DNA from: Xanthobacteraceae bacterium
GTDB lineage: Bacteria; Pseudomonadota; Alphaproteobacteria; Rhizobiales; Xanthobacteraceae
Assembly (NCBI GenBank): GCA_031291475.1
Contig: JARLIY010000008.1
Coordinates: forward strand, 1 to 64,000
Direction of reading: 5' to 3'
Length of the DNA stretch: 64,000 nt
Shown here: positions 50,827 to 60,301 of the stretch, piece by piece
Numbering within the stretch: the stretch's first letter is position 1
How the letters are laid out: every line of letters starts with the position of its first letter
Notes under the pieces: generated by a model
What the model was told of the DNA's origin: nothing
The model's input: only the letters and a program-made list of their open reading frames with translations
Databases searched by the model: none
Made by a program: the position numbers and the translations under genes

Positions 50827-51651
50827 ATGGAGACCAGGGCCAACTACACCATCACCGGCGCGTTCACGCTTGCCGTCATCCTCGGCGTGTTCGGCTTTAT
50901 CTATTGGTTCCAAAATAGCGCCGGCGGCGGCGAGCGCTCGATCTATCGCGTCGTGTTCGCCGGCTCAGTGTCGGGGCTGCGCACCGGCGCTGCCGTGCTG
51001 TTCGACGGCATGCGCGTTGGCGAGGTGACAAAGCTCGCGCTCGACGCGCAAGATCCGCGCAAGGTCGAGGCATTGATTGTGCTCGATCGCACCGTGCCGA
51101 TGCGCGCCGACACCAAGGTGACTCTCGCTTTCCAGGGACTGACGGGCCTCGCCGAAGTCTCGCTCACCGGCGGATCGGCGGATGCGCGCCCGATCGTCGC
51201 CGATGCGGGTGGACCGCCGACCATTTACGCCGATGCAAACGCCGGCGCCGACGTCACCCAGGCGGCGCGCGATGTGCTTTCGCGCATCAATGGCATGGTT
51301 GGCGAAAACGAGGAGGCGATGCGCACGTCGCTGCGCAACATCGAGACGGTGACGTCGATTCTCGCGCAGAACTCGCAGCGCCTCGACAAGGTCATGGCGG
51401 GGCTCGAAAACCTCACCGGCAGCGCCGACAATCACGGCGAGATCGCCGAAGCCGCCGTGTCGATCCGCAAGCTCGCCGACAATCTCGACGAGCGCACAGA
51501 GGAAATATCGGCCGGGCTCGCCCGCTTCTCCAATTCCGGCCTCAAAGAATACGAGGCGTTTGCCGTCGACGGCCGGCGCACGCTCGCCGAATTGCAAAAG
51601 GTGATCAAGAGTATCGATGAGCACCCGCAACGGCTGATCTTCGGACACTAG
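50827..51651 (+). CDS. mlaD: MlaD/MCE family lipid-binding protein
   Basis: The protein has 274 residues. An N-terminal membrane anchor (FTLAVILGVFGFIYWF, residues about 11-27) is followed by one MCE domain (residues about 40-118: VVFAGSVSGLRTGAAVLFDGMRVGEV ... LVSLTGGS-like VSLTGGSADARPIV). A C-terminal helical region with coiled-coil character (SILAQNSQRLDKVMAGLEN and ADNLDERTEEI) is the usual tunnel- or oligomer-forming tail. It binds lipid in the periplasm. No mlaC gene or auxiliary lipoprotein follows, so the downstream carrier is outside this window or absent. Confidence 0.92.
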   Translation: METRANYTITGAFTLAVILGVFGFIYWFQNSAGGGERSIYRVVFAGSVSGLRTGAAVLFDGMRVGEVTKLALDAQDPRKVEALIVLDRTVPMRADTKVTLAFQGLTGLAEVSLTGGSADARPIVADAGGPPTIYADANAGADVTQAARDVLSRINGMVGENEEAMRTSLRNIETVTSILAQNSQRLDKVMAGLENLTGSADNHGEIAEAAVSIRKLADNLDERTEEISAGLARFSNSGLKEYEAFAVDGRRTLAELQKVIKSIDEHPQRLIFGH

Positions 51652-51688
51652 ACGTATTTCCGGTCATTGGCCGCGGAAGGATCGCCGC

Positions 51689-52507
51689 TCAGGCGGCGAT
51701 TTCCGTCTCCTCGTCCCGCTCGATCAGGCGCGGACCGGCAACCGGCTGCGAAGCGCCGGTTTTAACCCAGTTGATGATCTCAAAACGCCCGTCCGCATGC
51801 TCGGCGAGAGCCGTGCAGCTCTCGACCCAATCGCCGCAATTCATATAGCGGATGCCGAAGTCGTCGTGGATGACGGCGTGATGGATGTGGCCGCAGATCA
51901 CGCCGTCGACGTTGCGGCGCTGCGCCTCGGCGGCGAGCGTTTGCTCGAACGCGCCGATGTAATTCACCGCGTTCTTCACCTTGTGCTTCGCCCATTGCGA
52001 GAGCGACCAATAGGAGAAGCCGAGCCGGCGGCGAATGGCGTTGAAATAGCGGTTGATCAGGATCGCAAGATCGTAGGCGGAGTCGCCCAAGAGCGCGAGC
52101 CAGCGCGCGTGCTTGACCACAAGATCGAAAACATCGCCGTGCACGACCAGATAGCGCCGCCCGTCGGCGCTTTCATGAACCGCCGTCTCCACCACCTCGA
52201 TGCCGCCGAAATGGGTGCCGTAGTAATCGCGCAAGAATTCATCGTGATTGCCGGGCAGATAGACGAGGCGCGCGCCCTTGCGCGCCTTGCGCAGGAGTTT
52301 TTGCACCACGTCGTTGTGCGGCTGCGGCCAATACCAGCCCGAGCGCAATTGCCAGCCGTCGACAATATCGCCGACCAGATAGATCGTGTCGGCATCGTGA
52401 TAGCGCAGGAAGTCGAGGAGACGGTCGGCCTGGCAGCCGCGCGCGCCGAGATGGACATCAGAAATGAACAGAGTACGGAACAGACGCGCGCCGTGCTCAG
52501 GTTCCAC
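51689..52507 (-). CDS. LpxH-like metallophosphoesterase (UDP-2,3-diacylglucosamine diphosphatase-type)
   Basis: The protein has 272 residues from GTG 52507; a GTG at 52540 gives 11 more residues. All calcineurin-like metal motifs are present: SDVHLGARG (residues about 17-25), LVGDIVDGW, LPGNHDEF, VVHGDVFD and GHIHHAVI. Hyphomicrobiales often use this group for an LpxH-like step in lipid A synthesis, but some members are LpxH paralogues of unclear substrate, so the reaction is likely rather than proven. The gene sits between the mla operon and a lipid glycosyltransferase, giving an envelope-lipid context. Confidence 0.85.
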   Translation of the reverse strand: MEPEHGARLFRTLFISDVHLGARGCQADRLLDFLRYHDADTIYLVGDIVDGWQLRSGWYWPQPHNDVVQKLLRKARKGARLVYLPGNHDEFLRDYYGTHFGGIEVVETAVHESADGRRYLVVHGDVFDLVVKHARWLALLGDSAYDLAILINRYFNAIRRRLGFSYWSLSQWAKHKVKNAVNYIGAFEQTLAAEAQRRNVDGVICGHIHHAVIHDDFGIRYMNCGDWVESCTALAEHADGRFEIINWVKTGASQPVAGPRLIERDEETEIAA

Positions 52508-52648
52508 GATGTTTGATCTCTCGCCGGTTTGACATGGCACAGCATATAAGCGGATTCCATGTCGCCGGCATGACGCAAACGTTAACGGCGCTTAAGGCCG
52601 GCACCGGAGTCACAGCGCTGTCACGCCGCGGCGTTAAACGTCGCGGCA

Positions 52649-53869
52649 ATGACAGCGCCGATTCTCGCCGCCGCGAGCTTCTGTATCGCCGCAACCGCCA
52701 TTCACGTCGCGAGTGTCGCGATCGCCACCGCCCGCCTGCGCCGGCGCACGCCGGGCGGGCCGCCGTCGCGCCACAACCTTCCCGCCGTCAGCCTGGTGCG
52801 CCCGCTATGCGGAATAGACAATCATGCCGCCGATACGCTTTCTTCGACATTCGCGCTCGACTATCCGCGCTGCGAAATCCTGTTCTGCGTCGCTTCCGCA
52901 AAGGATCCCGTGGTCGCATTCATCGAAGCGATGTTGGCGGAACACGCCGGCGCCGGCGCTAAGCTTTTGATCGGCGACGAGCGCGTAAGCCCGAATCCGA
53001 AGCTTAATAACGTGCTCAAAGGCTGGCGCGCGGCGAGCCACGACTGGATCGTCCTTGCCGATTCCAATGTGCTGATGCCGCGCGATTACATCGAGCGCCT
53101 CTTTGCCGGCTGGCGCGAGGATACCGGCCTTGTCGCCTCGCCACCGATCGGCGCGCAGCCGAAAGGATTCTGGGCCGAGCTCGAATGCGCGTTCCTCAAC
53201 ACCTATCAGGCGCGTTGGCAGTATATCGCCGACGCGTTCGGCTTCGGCTTCGCCCAGGGCAAGACCATGTTGTGGCGGCGCGCAGACCTTGAACGCGCCG
53301 GCGGCATCGAGGCGCTGGCAAAGGAGGTGGCCGAAGATGCCGCGTCGACCAAAATCGTTCGCGACGCCGGTCTCAAGGTAAGGCTCGTTGACCGGCCGTT
53401 CGCCCAACCGCTCGGCTATCGCAGCGCCGCCGAAGTCTGGAACCGGCAGTTGCGCTGGGCGCGACTGCGCCGCGCCAGCTTCTTCCTCTACTTTCTGCCG
53501 GAAGCGCTTTCGGGCGGTGTGTTGCCGATGATCGCGCTTGCCGTCGCGGCGCCGGCATTTGCGCTACCGCCGGTGTCGAGCGTGGCCTTGCTTGGCCTCT
53601 TCTGGTACGGCACGGAAACGCTGCTCGCGATCGCCGCCCGCTGGCACGTTTCGGCGCGCTACCCGCTCCTTTGCCTGGCGCGCGATCTCCTGCTGCCTGC
53701 GCTGTTCGTCAGCGCGCTGCGCGGCGACGACTTCGTCTGGCGCGGCAACGAAATGCAGGTCGAGCGGATGCGACCGCACGGCATGATCGCGCGTGTCCGG
53801 CCGCGACTTGTCGAGCTCGCGCCGGTGGCGCGCAGGCGGTTGCGTTCGCTGCGCGAGCGGATGTCATGA
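52649..53869 (+). CDS. Ceramide-glucosyltransferase-like GT2/GT21 (HpnI-type) membrane glycosyltransferase
   Basis: The protein has 406 residues. The N-terminal membrane helix is followed by a cytoplasmic GT-A domain with conserved positions: LVRPLCGIDNHAADTL, ADSNVLMPRDYIERL (D-x-N metal motif, residues about 138-152), VAEDAASTKIVRDAG (catalytic acid near residue 225) and the processivity-type Q-x-x-R-W motif in WNRQLRWARLRR (about 267-278). Two or three C-terminal helices follow. It fits bacterial ceramide glucosyltransferase and the hopanoid-associated HpnI, which I cannot separate by eye. No hopanoid (shc, hpn) gene is seen in the window, so the acceptor lipid is unknown. Confidence 0.82.
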   Translation: MTAPILAAASFCIAATAIHVASVAIATARLRRRTPGGPPSRHNLPAVSLVRPLCGIDNHAADTLSSTFALDYPRCEILFCVASAKDPVVAFIEAMLAEHAGAGAKLLIGDERVSPNPKLNNVLKGWRAASHDWIVLADSNVLMPRDYIERLFAGWREDTGLVASPPIGAQPKGFWAELECAFLNTYQARWQYIADAFGFGFAQGKTMLWRRADLERAGGIEALAKEVAEDAASTKIVRDAGLKVRLVDRPFAQPLGYRSAAEVWNRQLRWARLRRASFFLYFLPEALSGGVLPMIALAVAAPAFALPPVSSVALLGLFWYGTETLLAIAARWHVSARYPLLCLARDLLLPALFVSALRGDDFVWRGNEMQVERMRPHGMIARVRPRLVELAPVARRRLRSLRERMS

Positions 53870-53909
53870 CGGCGCAATAAGCGCGAGCTCGCCGGCTAGG
53901 CCACAAATT

Positions 53910-56756
53910 TCATTGCGGCTCCAGCAGCTTTCCGAGCTGCTGGAGAAGCTCGCCGTAGCGGGCGAAATTGCCGGCCGCATATTCCCGTTGCATCTCGCCG
54001 AACAATGCGCGTGCACGCACCAGCATTTCGTTGCCCGTTCCCGTATTGGACGCGCCGGTTGCGGCGGATGTCGGCGCCGATGCACCAATGAGCAGACGCT
54101 CGGCATCCGTGAGCGTGCTCGCCCATTCGATCTTTCGGTCATCGGGCAAGAGCTGTCCCAATACCACGCGGGCAAGCATCGGGATCTTGGTCTGCTCCGC
54201 CTCGATATAAACCGGCTCGATTGTGATGAGCTGGTTGCCGACGAGCGGCAGCACAATGAGATTGCCGCGGATGACTTGCGAACCGTGCTGATCCCAAAGT
54301 GTGAGATCGCCGGAGAACCGGCTGTCGGAGCTGATCCGTGATTCCACCTGTGCCGGGCCGTCGACGAAGGTTCCTTTGGAGAAACGGAAAGCCACCATTT
54401 TCCCGTAGTTCTCGCCATCGGAGAGGCCCGCGAGCCAGCCCGCCATCTGGTTCTTGCCGGCGACCGCCAAGGGCAACATGAGCAGAAATTCCGGCTTGTC
54501 GGAACCAGGAAGCTGCGCCGTCACGTAATAAGGCAGCATCGCGATCTCGCTGCTCCGATAGAGCTCATGGGGGACCTCCCAGCGATCCTCGCGATTGTAG
54601 AAGGTAGTCGGATTGGTCATGTGATAGGTGCCGTACATCTCGGCCTGCACCGTGAAGATATCCTCCGGATAGCGGATATGCCGGCGCAGATTCTCCGGCA
54701 TCTCGCGCTCGTCCTTGAAGAGTTCGGGCAGCAATTGCCGGTAAGCGTTGATGATCGGATCGTGCCGATCAAAGACGTAGAACGTCACCGCGCCGTTATA
54801 AGCGTCGATCACTGCTTTGACCGAATTGCGCAGATAGTTGTAGCCGCGGAAAGCCGGTAGCGATCCCTGATAAGCTTCGCTGTAAGGGTAATTCTCCGAG
54901 GTCGTATAGGCGTCGATGATGTAGGAATAATGGTCCGCATCGGCGACGATGTAAGGATCGTGATCAAAGCTCAGGAACGGGGCGAGCGTCCGCGCCCGCT
55001 CGACGATATTCCGGCGCAGCATCACCCGGCTCTCGGGCGTGAAATATCCCGAGATGAAAAGCCGCGGGCCGTCGAATTCACGGGCAATAACGAGCTTGCG
55101 CCACAAATTAGAGAGCAGGATTCCTCCAGTTCCCTGGTACACGGTCTCGGCGTTGGCTTGGCCTTGCGGAAAATCGAATTCCTTCTCGGTCGTGTGCACA
55201 TAGACACGGTCGTCGGTGAGTTCGCCGAAATAAATCTGGCCCCGGATTACCGAAAGGTCTTTCTTGGCTTCGATCGGAATATCATGCGCCCAGAGAACCG
55301 GATTGCCTCTGCTGTCGATCTCGTTCACCGGCACTGCAACGACGCCATAGCCGTGGGTGTATTTGAGCGCGAGATTGACCCAGACCTGGGCGGGCGCGGG
55401 AAGCCGCGTTACATCGAGTTCGCGCGCCGTGATCATGACCTGCCGCTCGGCGCCATCAATTTCATAGCGATCGATATCGACGCCGCGAAACGTGTAATAC
55501 GGCCGCAGGCCCTGGATTTGCTGCAATTGCGGATCGAGCGCGCGCCAATCCCAGATGCGCGCGTCCTGCAACGTCGCGGCATTTTTCGTCAGGTCGGCGG
55601 CCGTCAACGGCGTCGAGGAGACCGCGAATTCCCGCTCTTCGACGGAAGGTCCCTCAAGGTTGTAGGCCTGGCGGGTGCCGGCGATGCTCCTGAGCAGATA
55701 CGGCAATTCCAACGTGATCTGGTTCGGCCCCACATAGAAATCCTCGATTGCGTCGGGGACCGCGAGTGCTCCTACGAAGAGCACCGCCAGCGCCGCCAAC
55801 GGTGCGAGCCAATGCGACCGGCGCATCAACAACCAGTTGCGAAGGCGCGGAACGGCAGCCGCCAGCACCAGGATCGACGCGGCAACGAACCAACACGCGA
55901 TAATGATGTCGTATCCGGGTAGCCAGAAATTCACGTCCGCGTAGGACGCACCAGCTACGACCTTCGAGTGTCCGTCCAAAACCAGGTGATAGCGGCCCAA
56001 GAACCGGCTAACCCCTAACGCAACGCACAACATGGCGCCGAGAACCATGCCCTGCCGCATCCAGCTTACCGAGATCGCCCAACCCGGATGCGGCGACGGA
56101 ATGGCAACGCTTCGGAGTGGACGAAGAGCGCCACCGAATGGATCGGGGCGATAGGCGAGCGCGGACGTTCGGCCGCGCGCCAGCGTTCCCAAGACGACCC
56201 AAAGCGCAACCACGCCGCAGAGGATGCCAATGATAATTTCGACAATGTCGTCGTAGAGCGGCAAGGCCAACAGGTAGAAAGAAAGATCTCTGCCGAACAC
56301 AGGGTCGACCACGCCGGCCGGCGTGGCGCCGAGGAACCGCATGAGCGGAATCCACAACGCCGTCGCGAGAAATCCAACCATGGCCGCAAACACAAATCCG
56401 GCGATCCACGGCGCGCTTGGCGGGACGACAACATACGGCCGGCACAATGCGCGCAGGTTGGCGCCGACAAACAGACCAATCAAAAGCGTGACTACCGAAA
56501 AAATTGCCACGCGATATTCAAGAGACAGCCAATAGCGGTGGCTCTGCCCCAATTCCGTAAACCAGTAGTTCTCGAGCGAGATGCCGAGCGCCGCTTCAAG
56601 GACGATGATCCCGAGGACAGCCACCGAAATGTATGCGGCATCGCGATAGAGTCGATGCACAAACGCAATGTGGTCGCCGTGCCCTCCTTGCATCAGGGTA
56701 CGGGCTAATGGCAGCGCCGCCCAGGCGAGCACGAACAGGTAGACGACCTCAAACAT
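53910..56756 (-). CDS. UPF0182 family large membrane protein
   Basis: The protein has 948 residues from ATG 56756 with GGGAG 8 bases upstream. Six to seven N-terminal membrane segments (residues 1-300, e.g. VVYLFVLAWAALPLARTLMQ, AAYISVAVLGIIVLEAALGI, WIAGFVFAAMVGFLATALWI) precede a large soluble domain on the outside. Conserved signatures are SLEYRVAIFSVVTLLIG, the family-typical ERREFAVSST-like EEREFAVSSTPLTAADL and YTTSENYPYSEAYQGSLPAFRGYNYLRNSVK. It belongs to COG1615/UPF0182, known from actinobacteria, cyanobacteria and some proteobacteria, without a known role. It is convergent with the glycosyltransferase gene. Confidence 0.9.
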   Translation of the reverse strand: MFEVVYLFVLAWAALPLARTLMQGGHGDHIAFVHRLYRDAAYISVAVLGIIVLEAALGISLENYWFTELGQSHRYWLSLEYRVAIFSVVTLLIGLFVGANLRALCRPYVVVPPSAPWIAGFVFAAMVGFLATALWIPLMRFLGATPAGVVDPVFGRDLSFYLLALPLYDDIVEIIIGILCGVVALWVVLGTLARGRTSALAYRPDPFGGALRPLRSVAIPSPHPGWAISVSWMRQGMVLGAMLCVALGVSRFLGRYHLVLDGHSKVVAGASYADVNFWLPGYDIIIACWFVAASILVLAAAVPRLRNWLLMRRSHWLAPLAALAVLFVGALAVPDAIEDFYVGPNQITLELPYLLRSIAGTRQAYNLEGPSVEEREFAVSSTPLTAADLTKNAATLQDARIWDWRALDPQLQQIQGLRPYYTFRGVDIDRYEIDGAERQVMITARELDVTRLPAPAQVWVNLALKYTHGYGVVAVPVNEIDSRGNPVLWAHDIPIEAKKDLSVIRGQIYFGELTDDRVYVHTTEKEFDFPQGQANAETVYQGTGGILLSNLWRKLVIAREFDGPRLFISGYFTPESRVMLRRNIVERARTLAPFLSFDHDPYIVADADHYSYIIDAYTTSENYPYSEAYQGSLPAFRGYNYLRNSVKAVIDAYNGAVTFYVFDRHDPIINAYRQLLPELFKDEREMPENLRRHIRYPEDIFTVQAEMYGTYHMTNPTTFYNREDRWEVPHELYRSSEIAMLPYYVTAQLPGSDKPEFLLMLPLAVAGKNQMAGWLAGLSDGENYGKMVAFRFSKGTFVDGPAQVESRISSDSRFSGDLTLWDQHGSQVIRGNLIVLPLVGNQLITIEPVYIEAEQTKIPMLARVVLGQLLPDDRKIEWASTLTDAERLLIGASAPTSAATGASNTGTGNEMLVRARALFGEMQREYAAGNFARYGELLQQLGKLLEPQ

Positions 56757-57039
56757 CGATCTTTCTCCCAGTCCTGCCGATTGAAACTTTTGGACTGCTA
56801 TTGCGCATCTTGCCATCGTAAAAACGCGATATTTTTGTCGCAAAACTTTTTCTGCAAAATATAATTATAACACCGCAAATCGCTCCGGCGTTGTTTGATG
56901 CAGATCAACCCTGACGCGCAATAAATGGATGCGGTTCTCGTCGACAGAGCCCGCGCCAATACGCTGACCGCCACAAAGCAATGTGGTACACGCTGTATCC
57001 GGTGGAAAATTTCCTATCCGGACCGAAGAGAGCCACGCC

Positions 57040-58362
57040 GTGACGAACAGATTGGTTCCCCTGTTCCGGACCGCAATGTATGCGCTGCGTGGTGGATTTC
57101 TGGTCCGGCCGCTGCTGATCTCCATCACGCTAGGCCTTATCGGCGCGGTATTTTCGTCGCTCGAGGAAACCATCCCGGCGCTGAGCGCCTGGGTTCCCAC
57201 CGTGCTGTTCCCCTCGCGGACCGATCCCCAGGTCGCCCAGATCATCCTCGGTGCGATCGCCGGCTCGATCATGACTGTCGTATCGATCGTCTTTGCCATC
57301 CTCCTGATGACGCTAACGCTCGCGTCGGTGCAGTTCTCCCCTCGAATCCTTATCAGCTTCGTCCGGGACCGGGCGACCCAGTGGACGCTGGGAATCTTCC
57401 TTGGCACCTTCGCCTATTGCGTGGCGGCATTGCCCGCCGCCCATTCCCTCCCGCAACCCTTTGCTCCGGTCGCCACTGTTACCGGCGCCATGGCGCTCGC
57501 GCTGGTCTGCGTGGCATGGCTGATCTTCTTTATTCAGCACATTTCGCAGGCAATCAGCGTCAATCACATTGTCGACCGGATCGCGCGCGAAACCGAGGAT
57601 GTCATCGACACCATCATGCCGGCCGCGCAGCGATACGTGTACGGAACGAGCGACCTGCCGTTTGATGGCAAAGAGCGCGAGGTCGCGGTCAACAACACGG
57701 TCTCCGGCTATATCCGCTATGTCGATACCGCGCGTCTGCTCGATCTCGCAAAGGCTTTCAAAGTGCGGGTGCGCCTGCTCCGCAGAGTCGGGCATTTCGT
57801 GCCGGCGGGCGTCGCCCTGTTCCAGGTCTTGCCCGGCGAACGGCTCAATGCCGAGCGCGCCCACGAATTGCTCTCGACGTTCGACATCGGACCGACGCGG
57901 ACGATGCAGCAAGACGTCGAATTCGGGGTCATCCAGATCGTCGATATCGCGCTCAAGGCGATATCACCCGCGGTCAACGACCCGAGCACCGCGATCACCT
58001 GCATCGATCAGCTTGGCCGGGTTCTGATTCGGTTCGTCAGCCGCAAGCCCCCGGTCTCGCTGCTTTGCGATCCGCCGCACGTCGTCAGGGTCATTGTTCC
58101 GTGGATCGGGATCGAGGGGCTTGCCGACACGGCCTTCGAGCAAATTCGCCACTACTCGGCGTCGGACATAGCGGTCAGCCTGCGGCTGTTGCGCGCCCTC
58201 GATGATGTTGCATCGACGTGCCACGACGCAGGGATCATTGAGCCGCTGGTTCAGCGCGGCCGGCGGGTCGTAGCCGGCTGCGCTGAACGGCTTGGCCCCG
58301 ACGACCTCGGGAAGCTCAAACAACGGCTCACGATGCTAGAGGCGCGAATGGATTCTTTTTAA
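57040..58362 (+). CDS. DUF2254 family membrane protein
   Basis: The protein has 440 residues from GTG 57040, chosen because GAAGAGAG lies upstream; a GTG at 56983 adds 19 residues. Four hydrophobic segments occupy about residues 20-190 (RPLLISITLGLIGAVFSSLE, IILGAIAGSIMTVVSIVFAI, WTLGIFLGTFAYCVAALP, AMALALVCVAWLIFFIQHI). A soluble C-terminal domain follows with the family pattern QQDVEFGVIQIVDIALKAISPAVNDPSTAI. DUF2254 proteins occur in many bacteria and have no known function. It lies between UPF0182 (divergent) and kup, 52 bp upstream of kup on the same strand. A role in ion homeostasis is guesswork. Confidence 0.85.
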   Translation: MTNRLVPLFRTAMYALRGGFLVRPLLISITLGLIGAVFSSLEETIPALSAWVPTVLFPSRTDPQVAQIILGAIAGSIMTVVSIVFAILLMTLTLASVQFSPRILISFVRDRATQWTLGIFLGTFAYCVAALPAAHSLPQPFAPVATVTGAMALALVCVAWLIFFIQHISQAISVNHIVDRIARETEDVIDTIMPAAQRYVYGTSDLPFDGKEREVAVNNTVSGYIRYVDTARLLDLAKAFKVRVRLLRRVGHFVPAGVALFQVLPGERLNAERAHELLSTFDIGPTRTMQQDVEFGVIQIVDIALKAISPAVNDPSTAITCIDQLGRVLIRFVSRKPPVSLLCDPPHVVRVIVPWIGIEGLADTAFEQIRHYSASDIAVSLRLLRALDDVASTCHDAGIIEPLVQRGRRVVAGCAERLGPDDLGKLKQRLTMLEARMDSF

Positions 58363-58414
58363 GAGAGACCACGTTGGTGCGCTTCGCCCCAAACTCGCCC
58401 CGTAGGAGTCACCA

Positions 58415-60301
58415 GTGAATACAACTGAGATTGTCGGCGGTGCCGGTTCATACGTCCCCCGCGGCAGCTTGGGCGCGCTGGCGCTCAGCGCGCTCGGCGT
58501 CGTCTACGGCGACATTGGGACGAGCCCGCTCTATACGCTGAAAACGGCGCTGGACTGGGGCGGCGGAGCGACGCCGGCGGTCGCGATCGGCATGCTGTCG
58601 CTGATCGTGTGGACACTCTTGATTACCACCTCGATCAAATATGTCGCCGTGGTGATGCGAGCCGACAACGACGGCGAAGGCGGCATCCTGGCGCTGATGT
58701 CGCTGCTCGGCATCAAGCACGGCGATCGTCTGGGCGTGATCGCGATCGGCGTGCTGGGCGCGGCGTTGCTCTACGGCGACGGGGCGATAACGCCGGCTAT
58801 CTCGGTGTTGAGCGCCCTGGAGGGGCTCAAACTCCCGGCGCCGGCAATCACCCCCTATGTGGTGCCGCTTTCCGTGGCCGTCCTCGTTGCGCTCTTCGCT
58901 CTTCAGCCGCAGGGTAGTGCGCGAATCGGAAAGTTGTTCGGACCGATCATGATGGTGTGGTTCATCGTGATCGGAGTGCTCGGCCTCGGCGGCGTGGTGA
59001 CCCATCCGGGCGTCCTGGTTGCCTTGGATCCGCGCTACGGCTTTTCCTACTTGTTCAGCCACGGCTTTACCGGCTTCCTTGTTCTCGGGGCGGTATTCCT
59101 GTGCGCCACGGGAGCGGAAGCTCTCTACGCCGACATGGGTCACTTCGGGCCCGGGCCGATCCGCTTCGCCTGGTACGGCCTTGTGCTGCCCATGTTGCTT
59201 CTCAACTATTCCGGACAAGCCGCCGTGGTTGTCGACGGCGCGGTCGCGCCCGAAGCCAATCCCTTCTTCGTATTGTGTCCGCTGTTCCTCCAGGTGCCGC
59301 TGGTGTTGCTCGCCACCATGGCGACGATCATCGCCAGTCAGTCGATCATCAGCGGCGCATTCTCCATGACGCGGCAGGCGATCCAGCTTGGATTGTGTCC
59401 GCGCCTGCACATCACGCAGACCTCAAGGGAGGGGTACGGCCAGATCTATGTGGGCTTCGTCAATTGGGTGCTGATGGCGCTGACGCTCGGCCTCACGCTT
59501 ACCTTTCGCTCATCCGACAACCTCGCTGCAGCTTTCGGGGTCGCGGTTTCGCTCACCATGCTGTTGACTTCGATGCTGATATTCCTGGCAATGCGCGAGA
59601 TTTGGTACTGGAGCCTGCCCGTGAGCCTTGTGGTCGCCGGACTTTTCGTCATCGTCGACCTGTCATTCGTTTCCGCCAACCTGATGAAGGTTTTCCAAGG
59701 TGGGTTCGTCCCGCTGGTGATCGCTGCTGTGATTTTCTTTCTCGTTTGGACTTGGAGGAGCGGGCGCGAGGTCATGCTGCAAAAGCTTGAGCGCGATACG
59801 ATGCCGCTCGCTAATTTCATCGACCAGATTCATGACAAGGCGCGCGTATCGGGCACGGCCGTCTATCTGACCAGCCGAACCGACGTCGTACCGGTGCCGC
59901 TGCTGCATAATCTCAAGCACAACAAGGTCCTGCATCAGCGCATTGTGCTGCTATACGTGGTGACCGAGAACGTTCCGTATGTCGTGGCGGAAAAACGTAT
60001 CCAAATTACCCATCTGAGGGACAATTTCCATTCGATGATCGTTCGCTACGGCTTCATGGAGCAACCGGACATTCCGCAGGTGCTCGATAGCTGCAGCTCG
60101 CAGCAAATGCGTTTTAACATGATGGACACGTCATTTTTCGTCGGCAGGGTGACGATCGTTGCCACCGCGGCAGCGTCGCGATGGACGCAGATCAGGAGCA
60201 AGCTGTTCGAGGTCATGCACCGAAACGCCCTGCCGGCGACCGAGTTCTTCCGCATCCCGCCCAATCGTGTAATCGAGTTGGGCGGTAAGATCGAAATCTA
60301 G
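58415..60301 (+). CDS. kup: Low-affinity potassium transporter Kup
   Basis: The protein has 628 residues from GTG 58415 with AGGAG upstream. It is a K+/H+ symporter of the KUP/HAK/KT family with about 12 membrane helices. The defining motif LGVVYGDIGTSPLYTLK is at residues about 27-43. Further blocks are MRADNDGEGGILALMSLLG, GDGAITPAISVLSALEG (about 119-135), GAVFLCATGAEALYADMGHFG, FIVLCPLF-like FFVLCPLFLQVPLVLLATMAT and SQSIISGAFSMTRQA. A cytoplasmic C-terminal domain is complete. It ends with a TAG that shares CTAG with the stop codon of the convergent cca gene. Confidence 0.94.
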   Translation: MNTTEIVGGAGSYVPRGSLGALALSALGVVYGDIGTSPLYTLKTALDWGGGATPAVAIGMLSLIVWTLLITTSIKYVAVVMRADNDGEGGILALMSLLGIKHGDRLGVIAIGVLGAALLYGDGAITPAISVLSALEGLKLPAPAITPYVVPLSVAVLVALFALQPQGSARIGKLFGPIMMVWFIVIGVLGLGGVVTHPGVLVALDPRYGFSYLFSHGFTGFLVLGAVFLCATGAEALYADMGHFGPGPIRFAWYGLVLPMLLLNYSGQAAVVVDGAVAPEANPFFVLCPLFLQVPLVLLATMATIIASQSIISGAFSMTRQAIQLGLCPRLHITQTSREGYGQIYVGFVNWVLMALTLGLTLTFRSSDNLAAAFGVAVSLTMLLTSMLIFLAMREIWYWSLPVSLVVAGLFVIVDLSFVSANLMKVFQGGFVPLVIAAVIFFLVWTWRSGREVMLQKLERDTMPLANFIDQIHDKARVSGTAVYLTSRTDVVPVPLLHNLKHNKVLHQRIVLLYVVTENVPYVVAEKRIQITHLRDNFHSMIVRYGFMEQPDIPQVLDSCSSQQMRFNMMDTSFFVGRVTIVATAAASRWTQIRSKLFEVMHRNALPATEFFRIPPNRVIELGGKIEI

